A stretch of DNA of 64,000 nucleotides from PALSA-911 sp963743035 (GTDB lineage: Bacteria; Pseudomonadota; Alphaproteobacteria; Acetobacterales; Acetobacteraceae), in contig CAVUOB010000001.1 of the NCBI GenBank assembly GCA_963743035.1, forward strand, positions 186,001 through 250,000. The letters run 5' to 3'. Below the pieces are notes generated by a model, which saw nothing but the letters and a program-made list of their open reading frames with translations, was not told the origin of the DNA and ran no database searches. Below are positions 7,799 through 16,144 of the stretch, piece after piece. The number at the start of each line of letters is the position of its first letter. The first letter of the stretch is position 1. The position numbers and the translations under genes are program-made.

Positions 7799-8695
7799 TC
7801 ACATCAGGTCGGCAACCGCATCGCGGTACTGCCGCAGCGCCTTGAGGTGATCCGCCAGCGTCCGTCCGGCGATGCGGGTGTGGCCGTATCGGGAAAAAGT
7901 GTTGTTCAGCGTGATGTACTCGACCCCTTCCTGCTTCCAGAACTTCACCTCCTCCCGCCAGTCCTTCTCGGTGCCCGCGCCGACCGAGGTCCAGACCTCC
8001 AGGCCGACGGTCTTCGGATCGCGGCCGGCGTCTTCCGCGTGGCGGCGCATCCGGTCGAAGGCGGCAGTCGCCTCCGCCCCGGGCGGATGCGCCAGCATCA
8101 TCCAGCCATCGCCGTATTTGGCGATGCGCTGCAAGGTCACGTCCTCGTGGCCGCCGTACCAGAGCGGGATCCTGCCGTTCAGCGCGATCGGGTTGATGCC
8201 GGCATCCTCGATCGTGTGCCATTTGCCGTTGAACGTGACATGCGGGTTGGCCCAGAGCGCCTGCATGACCTCGGCCTGCTCCTCCGAGCGCTTGCCGCGA
8301 TTGTGGAAGTTTTCGTTCAGTCCGGTGAATTCCACCTTGTTCCAGCCGATGCCGATGCCAAGCCGGAAGCGTCCGCCCGACAGCACGTCCAGGCTGGCGG
8401 CCTGCTTGGCGACCAGCACGGTCTGGCGCTGCGCGACGATCAGCACTTGGGTGGAGAACACCGCCTGCTTGCAGATGCCCGACAGGAAGCCGAACAGCAC
8501 GAACGGATCATGGAAGAAGTCGGCCGAGGTGTTGCGGTTGCCCCAGTCCGGACGGCTGGCCACATTCACACCCAGCACGTGGTCGGGCGCGCCGATTTCC
8601 TGGTAGCCGAGTTCCTCCGCGGTCTGGGCGAATTCCGCCACCACGCCCGGATCGCCGCCGATATCGGTCAGCGGCAGAATGACACCCAGCCTCAT
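7799..8695 (-). CDS. LLM class (luciferase-like) flavin-dependent oxidoreductase
   Basis: A 298-residue TIM-barrel oxidoreductase of the luciferase-like monooxygenase superfamily, close in look to the TIGR03619 F420-dependent group. It has MRLGVILPLTDIGGD, EELGYQEIGAPDHVL, QAASLDVLSGGRFRLGIGIGWNKVEF and IPLWYGGHEDV. The start at 8695 is preferred over upstream in-frame codons because GGAGAGAC lies about 5 bases before it and the protein then begins at the family's first strand. Whether the cofactor is F420 or FMN cannot be told. It is divergent from the second SDR gene. Confidence 0.88.
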   Translation of the reverse strand: MRLGVILPLTDIGGDPGVVAEFAQTAEELGYQEIGAPDHVLGVNVASRPDWGNRNTSADFFHDPFVLFGFLSGICKQAVFSTQVLIVAQRQTVLVAKQAASLDVLSGGRFRLGIGIGWNKVEFTGLNENFHNRGKRSEEQAEVMQALWANPHVTFNGKWHTIEDAGINPIALNGRIPLWYGGHEDVTLQRIAKYGDGWMMLAHPPGAEATAAFDRMRRHAEDAGRDPKTVGLEVWTSVGAGTEKDWREEVKFWKQEGVEYITLNNTFSRYGHTRIAGRTLADHLKALRQYRDAVADLM

Positions 8696-8853
8696 GGCAA
8701 GTCTCTCCGTTTCGTTGTGTTCCTGAACAGAGCCTAGCCGGCATCGCGTCAGCTTCCTATCCGGGCGATATGTCTGGGTGATTTGCCGATACATGATTTG
8801 CCGCCGGAGCGTGCCTCCCCTAAATCCCACGTTCATTCGCAGGAGGAACGGGC

Positions 8854-9615
8854 ATGGCGTCATTGGCAGGCAAGGTCGTGATCATGACGGGCGGCAGCCG
8901 GGGGATCGGGGCGGCGGCGGCGCTGGCCATGGCGCGCGCGGGCGCGGCGCTGATGATCACCGCACGCGACGGCGCGGCCTCGGCTGCGGTCGCGGCGGAG
9001 ATCACCGCCGCCGGCGGGCGGGCGGTTGCGATGGTTTCCGACGTGGCGGATTTCGCCTCCATGACCGATCTGGTGGCGCAGACCGAGGCGCGGCTGGGCC
9101 CGGTGGATGTGCTGGTCAACAACGCCGGCGTGATCGAGCCGATCGCCGGCATCGCCGAGGCCGATCCCGTCGCCTGGGCACGCAACATCCAGATCAATCT
9201 GGTCGGCGCCTTCCACGGCGTTCGCGCCGTGCTGCCGGGCATGATCGCGCGGAGCGGCGGCACGATCATCAATATTTCCTCGGGCGCGGCGCACCGGCCG
9301 CTGGAAGGATGGAGCGCGTATTGCTCGGGCAAGGCCGGGCTGGCGATGCTGACGCGGGCGATCGCGCTGGAGAACGCGGGACAGAACATCCGCGTGTTCG
9401 GCTTCGCGCCGGGCACGGTGGATACCGACATGCAAGTGCAGATCCGCGCCTCCGGCGTGAACGTCATCAGCAAGATCCCGCGCGGCGACCTGGCGCCGGT
9501 GGATCATCCGGCCCGGGCGCTGGTCTATCTCTGCACGCCGGCTGCGGACGATCTGGCGGGCAGCGAACTGTCTCTGCGCGACGAGGCGCTGCGGGCCAGG
9601 GTCGGGTTGAGCTGA
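8854..9615 (+). CDS. SDR family NAD(P)-dependent oxidoreductase
   Basis: A 253-residue classical SDR with an intact active site: TGGSRGIG (cofactor binding), NNAGV, INISSG with the catalytic Ser, and YCSGK with Tyr and Lys. The C-terminal strand (LAGSELSLRDEALRARVGL) departs from the usual TGxxxxVDGG ending, so the substrate pocket may differ. AGGAGGAA about 8 bases before the ATG supports the start. The MFS gene starts 8 bp after its stop, so the two probably form an operon, possibly tailoring and exporting a small molecule. Confidence 0.92.
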   Translation: MASLAGKVVIMTGGSRGIGAAAALAMARAGAALMITARDGAASAAVAAEITAAGGRAVAMVSDVADFASMTDLVAQTEARLGPVDVLVNNAGVIEPIAGIAEADPVAWARNIQINLVGAFHGVRAVLPGMIARSGGTIINISSGAAHRPLEGWSAYCSGKAGLAMLTRAIALENAGQNIRVFGFAPGTVDTDMQVQIRASGVNVISKIPRGDLAPVDHPARALVYLCTPAADDLAGSELSLRDEALRARVGLS

Positions 9616-9622
9616 CCGCCCT

Positions 9623-10846
9623 GTGACCGGACGCGCGCCGACAGGAAGGGCAGCGACCGGCCGCGGGGCAACTGGGCGGGCAGCGCCGAACTTTCCGATC
9701 TCCCTGCTGGCAGCGGCCGGGTTCGCTTCCGGCGCCGGCATTCGCCTGCTCGATCCGCTGCTGCCGGCGGTGGCGGCCGATGTCGGCATCACCGTCGCCA
9801 CCGCCACCATCGTCGTCGCGGCGTTCATGCTGCCTTACGGCCTGGGCCAACTGGTCACCGGACCGCTCGGGGACCGCTTCGGCAAGGTGCGGGTCGCCTG
9901 CTTCGCGCTGTTCCTGTACGGGCTGGCGCAGATCGCCTGCGCCTTCGCGCTGGGGCTGGGGCTGCTGATCACGTTCCGCGCCATGGCCGGACTGTTCGCC
10001 GGCGCCATCATTCCGCTGCTGCTGGCCCATATCGGCGACACCGTTCCCTACGGGCAGCGCCAGGAGACGATCGGCCGCTTCCTGACCGGCATGGTGATGG
10101 CGCAGATGCTGACCGGGCCGATCTCCGGGGTCATCGGCGAGTTCACCGGCTGGCGCGGTGCCTTCGTCGTGCTGGGTGTGCTCGCGCTCGCGGTCAGCCT
10201 GACGATCGCGTCGCGTTTTGCCGGCACGCTGTGGCAGGCGCCGGCGGATGGCGGCGGGCGCGGGCAGGGGATCTTCGCCTTCGTCCGCATGCTGGCCCAT
10301 CCCGCGGGCCGCCGGCTGCTGATCGCGGCGTTCTTCGACGGCTTCCTGCTGTTCGGCGGGGCGTTCCCGTATGTGGGCTCGTTCCTGATCCAGCAATTCG
10401 GCCTCAGCGCGGCGCATTCGGGCCTGGTGGTTGCCGGATTCGGCGTCGGCGCCTTCCTCTACACGCGACTCGCCCGGCGGCTGATCCGGGCGATGGGCGA
10501 AGGGGGAATGCTGCTGGTCGGCGGTTCCGGGCTGGCGCTCGGCGTCGGCCTGCTGGCCGTGGTGGGGGACTGGCACGCGGTGGTGGCGATCCAGCTGCTG
10601 CTCGGGCTGCTGTTCTACATGTTCCATGGCGTGTTGCAGGCCCGCGCGACGGAGGTGATGCCGGAAGCCCGCGGCACCGCGGTGGCGGCCTTCGCCCTGG
10701 CCTTGTTCCTGGGGCAGACCGCGGGTTCGCTCGGCTTCGGCGCCATGCTGGCCCTGGCCAGCTACCGCACGGCGTTCGCCGCGATCGCCGCCGGCGTGCT
10801 GCTGCTAGCGGTCTGGACCTGGGGCGGGGCGCGGCGCGCGCGATAG
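9623..10846 (+). CDS. MFS transporter, drug-exporter type
   Basis: A 407-residue major facilitator with about 12 hydrophobic segments. The loop motif GPLGDRFGKVRV after helix 2 and PISGVIGEFTGWRGAF near helix 5 indicate a DHA1-like drug or metabolite exporter. The GTG start at 9623 is 8 bp after the SDR stop. The N-terminus is unusual: residues 2-21 are four degenerate copies of a 15-bp unit encoding T-G-R-(A/G)-(A/P), before the first helix (FPISLLAAAGFASG). The true start could lie downstream, but no better ATG exists before helix 1. Substrate unknown. Confidence 0.88.
   Translation: MTGRAPTGRAATGRGATGRAAPNFPISLLAAAGFASGAGIRLLDPLLPAVAADVGITVATATIVVAAFMLPYGLGQLVTGPLGDRFGKVRVACFALFLYGLAQIACAFALGLGLLITFRAMAGLFAGAIIPLLLAHIGDTVPYGQRQETIGRFLTGMVMAQMLTGPISGVIGEFTGWRGAFVVLGVLALAVSLTIASRFAGTLWQAPADGGGRGQGIFAFVRMLAHPAGRRLLIAAFFDGFLLFGGAFPYVGSFLIQQFGLSAAHSGLVVAGFGVGAFLYTRLARRLIRAMGEGGMLLVGGSGLALGVGLLAVVGDWHAVVAIQLLLGLLFYMFHGVLQARATEVMPEARGTAVAAFALALFLGQTAGSLGFGAMLALASYRTAFAAIAAGVLLLAVWTWGGARRAR
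9626..9685 (+). repeat. Four 15-bp coding repeats at the MFS N-terminus
   Basis: Units start at 9626, 9641, 9656 and 9671 and encode TGRAP, TGRAA, TGRGA and TGRAA. The DNA copies have diverged mainly at third codon positions, but the peptide pattern is kept. Confidence 0.75.
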
Positions 10847-10999
10847 GGGGGCTGTCGTTCCGCCGCAGCCGCGCCGTCATTTCGCCGCCATCTCCCCTTG
10901 GGGCGGTTACCTATGGCCCCTTGAACGGCGCGGGGAATTGGGGATTATGCGGGGATCGTGCCGGGGCGTTCTCCTCGGCGGTACAAGCATGGGTTGGAA

Positions 11000-11878
11000 A
11001 TGAGCAGCGAGTCGCACGCAGCGGTCCCCACAGGCTTTCAGAGCTCCGGGATCAAGCAGCCCTATCATCTGGTCGACCCGAGCCCATGGCCGATCATCGG
11101 CGCGCTCGGCGCCGGTATGACGGTGCTGGGCATCGTCCTCGCGGCGCATTTCCACAATTTCATTCTGCTCGGGCTCGGCCTGGCCGTGGTGCTGGCGGTA
11201 ATGTTCTTCTGGTGGCGCGACGTGATCCGGGAGAGCAGCACGCCGGGCATGCACAGCCAACTGGTGCAGCTGGGCATGCGCTACGGCATGATGCTGTTCA
11301 TCGCCAGCGAGGTGATGTTCTTCGTCGGCTTCTTCTGGGCCTATTTCAACTTCCTGATCCTGCCGGAGACGGTCGGCACCCCAATCGGCGGCGTCGTGAA
11401 CACGGTCTGGCCGCCGCCGGGCGTGACCACCTTCGATCCGTTCCACCTGCCGCTGCTGAACACGATGATCCTGCTGCTGTCGGGCACAACAGTGACCTGG
11501 GCGCATCACAGCCTGCTGCACGGCGACCGCAAGGGCCTGACCACTGGCCTGATCCTGACGGTGCTGCTGGGCCTGACCTTCACCACCTGCCAGGCGATCG
11601 AGTATTCCGACGCCCCGTTCAAGTTCTACGGCGGCGGCGTCTATCCGTCGGTGTTCTTCCTGGCGACCGGCTTCCACGGCTTCCACGTGATCGTCGGCAC
11701 GCTGTTCCTGCTGGTCTGCTGGTTCCGCGCCCGCGCCGGTCAGTTCACCCCGGAGCGGCATTTCGGCTTCGAGGCGGCCGCCTGGTACTGGCACTTCGTC
11801 GACGTGGTGTGGCTGTTCCTGTTCGTGTGCATCTACTGGTACGGCGCCGGTCCGCTGGAAGCGAACGTCGGCGGATAG
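11000..11878 (+). CDS. ctaE: Cytochrome c oxidase subunit 3
   Basis: A 292-residue inner-membrane protein with seven hydrophobic segments, subunit III of an aa3-type cytochrome c oxidase. Typical motifs: YHLVDPSPWPIIGA, FMFLFIASEVMFF-like MLFIASEVMFFVGFFWAYF, TWAHHSLLHGDR, ATGFHGFHVIVGT and WYWHFVDVVWLFLF. The start MSSESHAAV at 11000 is chosen for homology; the ribosome site is weak. It is followed by DUF983 (36 bp) and SURF1 (4-bp overlap). The subunit I, II and ctaG genes that usually sit upstream are absent; an MFS gene lies there instead, so the oxidase locus is split. Confidence 0.96.
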   Translation: MSSESHAAVPTGFQSSGIKQPYHLVDPSPWPIIGALGAGMTVLGIVLAAHFHNFILLGLGLAVVLAVMFFWWRDVIRESSTPGMHSQLVQLGMRYGMMLFIASEVMFFVGFFWAYFNFLILPETVGTPIGGVVNTVWPPPGVTTFDPFHLPLLNTMILLLSGTTVTWAHHSLLHGDRKGLTTGLILTVLLGLTFTTCQAIEYSDAPFKFYGGGVYPSVFFLATGFHGFHVIVGTLFLLVCWFRARAGQFTPERHFGFEAAAWYWHFVDVVWLFLFVCIYWYGAGPLEANVGG

Positions 11879-11914
11879 GCCGATGGGTGGCCGGCGCGGC
11901 GGGTCTGCGACAGC

Positions 11915-12337
11915 ATGACCGCCGCGCCTGTCCCTCCGCTGCCGAATTCCCCGCCCCCGGTTTCCGGGGGCGGCCCCGTTTCCGGATCTCCGGTTTCTCT
12001 GCTACGTGCGGCCCTTCTGTGCCGCTGCCCACGCTGCGGCGAGGGCAGGGTGTTCACCGGCCTGCTGCAGGTGCGCGACCGCTGCGCGGTGTGCGGCCTC
12101 GATCTGAGCCAGCATGACGCGGGGGACGGACCGGCGGTCGCGGTCATCCTGCTGCTCGGCGCCATCGTGGTGGCCCTGGCATTCTGGGTGGAGTTTCATT
12201 TTTCGCCACCCCTTTGGGTCCATGCGGTGATCTGGCCGATCTTTACCTTTCCGGCGGCGATCCTGATGATGCGGCCGCTGAAGGCCGCGCTGGTGGCGCT
12301 GCAATACCGTCATCGCCCTGGCCCGACAGACGAATGA
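11915..12337 (+). CDS. DUF983 family protein
   Basis: A 140-residue protein. A Pro-rich N-terminus leads to two CxxC pairs (CRCPRCGEG and CAVCGLDL), a probable zinc ribbon, then two membrane helices (VAVILLLGAIVVALAFWVEF and VHAVIWPIFTFPAAILMM). DUF983 proteins regularly sit between oxidase subunit III and SURF1 genes and are thought to help cytochrome oxidase biogenesis, though the exact role is not settled. The stop codon overlaps the SURF1 start in ATGA. Confidence 0.9.
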   Translation: MTAAPVPPLPNSPPPVSGGGPVSGSPVSLLRAALLCRCPRCGEGRVFTGLLQVRDRCAVCGLDLSQHDAGDGPAVAVILLLGAIVVALAFWVEFHFSPPLWVHAVIWPIFTFPAAILMMRPLKAALVALQYRHRPGPTDE

Positions 12338-13050
12338 CCGCCACGGACGGCCAGTGGCGCAGGATCTGGCGCCGGATGCTGATCCCCGCCATTACCACCA
12401 TGCTGATGCTGACGCTGGCCTGCGGCCTGGGCGTCTGGCAGTTGCAGCGCCTGGCGTGGAAGACCGCGCTGCTGGCCGATATCGACCGCGCACAGGCCTC
12501 GCCCGCGATCCCGTTGCCCGCCGATCCGCCGCTGTTCGCCAAGGTTCGTGTCGAGGGCCGGTTTCTCGCCGGGCGCTATGCGCTGTACGGCGCGGATGTC
12601 GCGCAAACCCCGGCCGGCCCGCGGATGGGCGCGCGGCTGGTCATGGCCCTGCAGCGCGACGGCGACGCGCTGCCGCTGGTGGTCGATCGCGGCTGGGTGC
12701 CGGTGGAGCGGGCGGGTGGCATTGCCGCGCCTTCCGGCCCGGTGGCGGTCGAGGGCTATGTCCGCCTTCCCGAGCATGCGGGGCTGTTCGCGGCCGGCGA
12801 CGATCCGGCGCAGCACCGCTTCTACACGCTCGATCCCGCCGCGATCGGCCCGGCGCTCGATCTCTCGCGGGTGGCGCCGTTCGTGCTGGTGGAACTGGGG
12901 CCGGCAATTCCCGGCCGCTACCCCGAGCCCGCGCAGATGCTGCCGCGTCCCGCCAACGATCATCTGTCCTATGCCCTGACCTGGTTCGGCCTGGCGCTGG
13001 CGCTGGCGGCGATCTTCCTGCTCTATTGCCGCAAGGTGCTTCGCGAATGA
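12334..13050 (+). CDS. SURF1 family cytochrome oxidase assembly protein
   Basis: A 238-residue inner-membrane protein with a helix at each end (ITTMLMLTLACGLGVWQLQRL and LTWFGLALALAAIFLLYCRKV), enclosing a periplasmic domain with VVDRGWVPV and the C-terminal HLSYALTWFGLA signature of SURF1. In alphaproteobacteria Surf1 delivers haem a to oxidase subunit I. It overlaps DUF983 by 4 bp upstream and the M32 carboxypeptidase by 4 bp (ATGA) downstream, so translation is probably coupled across all three. Confidence 0.93.
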   Translation: MTATDGQWRRIWRRMLIPAITTMLMLTLACGLGVWQLQRLAWKTALLADIDRAQASPAIPLPADPPLFAKVRVEGRFLAGRYALYGADVAQTPAGPRMGARLVMALQRDGDALPLVVDRGWVPVERAGGIAAPSGPVAVEGYVRLPEHAGLFAAGDDPAQHRFYTLDPAAIGPALDLSRVAPFVLVELGPAIPGRYPEPAQMLPRPANDHLSYALTWFGLALALAAIFLLYCRKVLRE

Positions 13051-14567
13051 ATGGAATGCCGAACGCCGCCCGATGCGTCCACGCCGCGTATGACCGGCTC
13101 GCCGCCCGCTTCGCGCGGATCGCCACGATCGGGGAGGCGGGCGCCATGCTCGGCTGGGACGCGGCGGCGATGATGCCGCCCGGCGGAGGTGCTGCGCGCG
13201 GCGACCAGCTGGCGGTGCTGGCCGGGCTGTCGCATGGCCTGCTGATCGAGCCCGCGGTCGCGGACGACATCGCCGAGGCGTCCGCCCGGCCGGAAGCGGA
13301 TCCCTGGCGGGCGGCCAATCTGGCGCTGATCCGCCATGCGCATGTCCGCGCCACCGCGCTGCCGGCCGACCTGGTGGAAGCGCAGGCGCGCGCCAATTCC
13401 GCCTGCGAGAAAATCTGGCGGGAGGCGCGGCGCCACTCGGATTTCGCCAGCGTGCGGCCGCTGTTGGCGGAAGTGGTCCATCTGGTCCGCCAGGGCGCCC
13501 AGGCGCTCTCGCCCGCGCTCGGCCTGTCGCCGTACGACGCGCTGATGGACGGGTTCCAGCGCGGCATCACCGCCGCCGACGTTACGCCGGTATTCGCGGA
13601 TTACGAGTCGTTTCTGCGCAGCGCGCTGCCCCGGGCGCTGGAGTTGCAGGCCGGCCGCCCGGCGCCGCTGCGCCCGCAAGGGCCGTTCCCGGAAGACGCG
13701 CAGGAGGCATTGTGCCGCGCCATGGCCGCCCGCGCGGGCCTTGATTTCACCCATGCGCGGCTGGACCGCTCCACCCATCCGTTCTGCGGCGGCACGCCCA
13801 CGGATGTGCGCATCACCACCCGCTACGACACCGAGGATTTCTCCCAGAGCCTGCTCGGCGTGCTGCATGAGACCGGGCACGCGATCTACGAGCGCGGCCT
13901 GCCCGAAGCGTATCGCCGCCAGCCGGTGGGGGAGGCCGCGGGCATGGCGGCGCATGAGAGCCAGTCGCTGATCGTGGAGATGCAGGCCTGCCGGTCCGAC
14001 GCGTTCCTGCGCTTTCTCGGCCCCGAGTTGCAGGCGGTGTTCGGCGGCGATCCCGCGCCGTACCGGGCGGAGAACCTGGCTGGGCTGTGGCGGCGGATCG
14101 GGCGCGGCCCGATCCGCGTCGATGCCGATGAGATGACCTACCCCGCCCACATCATCCTGCGGTTCCGGCTGGAACAGGCGCTGATCGCCGGCGATCTCGC
14201 GGTGGCCGACCTGCCGGGCGCCTGGAACGAGGGGTTGCGTGCGCTGCTCGGCATCCTGCCGCCGGACGATGCGCGCGGCTGCCTACAGGACATCCATTGG
14301 TACGACGGCGCCTTTGGCTATTTCCCGAGCTACACGCTGGGTGCGATGGCCGCCGCGCAGTTGATGGCCGCGGCGCGGCGCGGCGTGCCGAGCCTGGACG
14401 CCGCCATGGCGAAGGGGGATCTGTCGCCGCTGATGGGCTGGCTGCGGGCCAAGGTGCATGGCGTCGGCAGCCTGCTGGGCTTCAACGACCTGATGCGCGC
14501 CGCCACCGGCAAGAAGCTCGACCCCGCGGACTTCACCGCGCATCTGACGGCGCGGTATCTCTCATAA
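13047..14567 (+). CDS. M32 family metallocarboxypeptidase
   Basis: A 506-residue cytoplasmic carboxypeptidase of the Taq/M32 family, which removes C-terminal residues from peptides. The zinc motif HETGHAIYERGL begins near residue 274. Also typical are HPFCGGTPTDVRITTRYDTEDFSQSL just before it, ESQSLIVEMQ, YPAHIILRFRLE, and DIHWYDGAFGYFPSYTLGA. Length is normal. The start at 13047 overlaps the SURF1 stop. Its presence in the oxidase operon is a matter of gene order rather than an obvious functional link. Confidence 0.94.
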   Translation: MNGMPNAARCVHAAYDRLAARFARIATIGEAGAMLGWDAAAMMPPGGGAARGDQLAVLAGLSHGLLIEPAVADDIAEASARPEADPWRAANLALIRHAHVRATALPADLVEAQARANSACEKIWREARRHSDFASVRPLLAEVVHLVRQGAQALSPALGLSPYDALMDGFQRGITAADVTPVFADYESFLRSALPRALELQAGRPAPLRPQGPFPEDAQEALCRAMAARAGLDFTHARLDRSTHPFCGGTPTDVRITTRYDTEDFSQSLLGVLHETGHAIYERGLPEAYRRQPVGEAAGMAAHESQSLIVEMQACRSDAFLRFLGPELQAVFGGDPAPYRAENLAGLWRRIGRGPIRVDADEMTYPAHIILRFRLEQALIAGDLAVADLPGAWNEGLRALLGILPPDDARGCLQDIHWYDGAFGYFPSYTLGAMAAAQLMAAARRGVPSLDAAMAKGDLSPLMGWLRAKVHGVGSLLGFNDLMRAATGKKLDPADFTAHLTARYLS

Positions 14568-14597
14568 GGAACGGGATCCACGGTAACGGAGGACGCG

Positions 14598-14846
14598 ATG
14601 CTCGAGCTCAGGCCGAACTGCGAAAACTGCGATTGCGACCTGCCGCCGGACAGCCTGAAGGCACGGATCTGCAGCTTCGAGTGCACGTTCTGCGCCGATT
14701 GCGCCGACGGGGTGCTGGGCGGGTGCTGCCCGAACTGCGGCGGCGAGCTGCTGCGCCGTCCGATCCGCCCCGCCGACCGGCTGGCGCGGTTCCCCGCTTC
14801 TACCGCGCGCAAGCTGCGCCCGCCCGGGGTCATTCGTCAGGCCTGA
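14598..14846 (+). CDS. DUF1272 domain-containing small zinc-finger protein
   Basis: An 82-residue protein whose first 55 residues hold many cysteines: CENCDCDLP, ICSFECTFCADCA and GCCPNCGGEL. This is the DUF1272 pattern, almost surely a treble-clef or ribbon zinc fold. The tail is basic and Pro/Arg-rich. GGAGGACGCG lies just before the ATG. Function unknown. It follows the M32 gene by 30 bp on the same strand. Confidence 0.88.
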   Translation: MLELRPNCENCDCDLPPDSLKARICSFECTFCADCADGVLGGCCPNCGGELLRRPIRPADRLARFPASTARKLRPPGVIRQA

Positions 14847-14916
14847 TCCCGGCTTGCCTCGGCAGCCGATTCGGGCGATCACCGCGCCGATGAACCACCT
14901 TCGGCACAAGACGGCA

Positions 14917-15318
14917 ATGCGTATGACCTTCCCGGCGTATGACCTTCCCCGCGCGGTTCTGCTGGTCCTGCTCGGCGCGTTGGCCGGCTGCGGCCAGCCC
15001 GCCCCGCCCGCGCCGCCGGCGCCACCCAAGCCCTCCGGCACCATCGACGGGCTCTATCGCGGCACCAGCACCCGCTTTCGGGCCGAGGCGAAGTCCTGCC
15101 CGCACCCGGGCCTGGTGCGCTTCCAGGTGGTCGACCATACGTTCAATTACCGCCTGAACGGCCCCATCACCGTGGTAGCCTCCATCGATCCCGACGGCAC
15201 TGTCACCGGGGAGGCCGGCGGCTTCACCCTGCGCGGCGACTGGGATGGCCAGAAGATCGAAGGCGACGTGGTCAGCATCATCTGCGCGCTGCATTTCCGC
15301 GCCGTGAAGCCGAACTAG
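14917..15318 (+). CDS. Putative lipoprotein, unknown function
   Basis: About 133 residues. A signal sequence (LPRAVLLVLLGALAGC) ends in a lipobox with Cys near residue 26, followed by a run of Pro-Ala pairs and a small beta domain (GTIDGLYRGTSTRF...CPHPGLVRFQVVDHTFNYRL...GGFTLRGDWDGQKIEGDVV). Two cysteines in the domain could form a disulphide. The start is uncertain: 14890, 14917 and 14923 are all in frame and none has a good ribosome site. I recognise no named family; it is probably anchored in the outer membrane. Confidence 0.7.
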   Translation: MRMTFPAYDLPRAVLLVLLGALAGCGQPAPPAPPAPPKPSGTIDGLYRGTSTRFRAEAKSCPHPGLVRFQVVDHTFNYRLNGPITVVASIDPDGTVTGEAGGFTLRGDWDGQKIEGDVVSIICALHFRAVKPN

Positions 15319-15515
15319 CCGAAAGGCCCGGATAGGCTCGGTCGGACCGTCGGGCTAGGGACGATCGAGCTGCCGGTGCTATGCGAACCGGATCGGCATC
15401 GTTCGATCGATCGAGTGCCGATTTGCGCAAATTGGCGCATCATTGGATGAAACCGCGCATAATCCGAAAGGACCCGCCTGCCGCCAGGACGGTTCCTCCA
15501 GTTCCCGGGGCCACC

Positions 15516-16088
15516 ATGCAACTCCCGTTTCGGATCACTGTCTGCGGCCTGGATGAACTCGCCGGTCATCGGGAGGCCCGCGTCAGTCACGTGCTGTCCA
15601 TTCTCGACCCCGAATGGCCCGTGCCCGAGGTGTTCGGCAGTTTCGGCGAGCATGAGAAGCTCGAGCTCCGGTTTCACGACGTGATCGAAGCGGGTCCCGG
15701 CATGATCGTGCCGGATGCCATCCACATAGAACGGCTGCTGGCATTCGGCCGCCGGTTGGGCCGCGAACCCGCCACCGCGCATGTGCTCGCGCATTGCCAC
15801 GCCGGCGTTTCCCGCTCCTCCGCGTCGATGGCTCTGCTGATCGCGCAGGCCATGCCGGAGTATTCGGGCGATGGGATCTTTGCCGAGATCCTGCGCATTC
15901 GACCGCAGATCTGGCCGAACCTGCGGATCGTCGAGATCGGCGATCGCGCGCTCGGCCGAAACCGCGACCTGATCGCCGCCGCGCACCGCGTCTACCGGTT
16001 GCAGATCGACAAGCAGCCCGACCTCGTCGAGCTGTTCCGAACCGGGGGCCGCGGGCGGGAAGTCGAGGGGGGCTTTGACGGAGCCTGA
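15516..16088 (+). CDS. Protein tyrosine phosphatase-like protein
   Basis: A 190-residue soluble protein with the phosphate-binding P-loop HCHAGVSRSS: nucleophile Cys 94 and Arg 100 (CX5R). MQLPFRITVCGLDEL and HDVIEAGPGMIVPD are typical of a small alphaproteobacterial tyrosine phosphatase-like family. Substrate unknown. ATG 15516 was chosen because the conserved domain begins there; the frame is open upstream and an ATG at 15447 is possible. It stands alone, 56 bp before thrC. Confidence 0.82.
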   Translation: MQLPFRITVCGLDELAGHREARVSHVLSILDPEWPVPEVFGSFGEHEKLELRFHDVIEAGPGMIVPDAIHIERLLAFGRRLGREPATAHVLAHCHAGVSRSSASMALLIAQAMPEYSGDGIFAEILRIRPQIWPNLRIVEIGDRALGRNRDLIAAAHRVYRLQIDKQPDLVELFRTGGRGREVEGGFDGA

Positions 16089-16144
16089 ACATTCGGGCCG
16101 AGCGCCCTCTCGCCCCAATCCGCATTCCCGCCTAATGTCCGGCC

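Noticed and set aside
12354..13046. An N-terminal extension of the M32 carboxypeptidase over SURF1
   Set aside because: The frame is open but would add 231 residues of Arg/Ala-rich sequence. The ATG at 13047 overlaps the SURF1 stop and gives the family's normal length.
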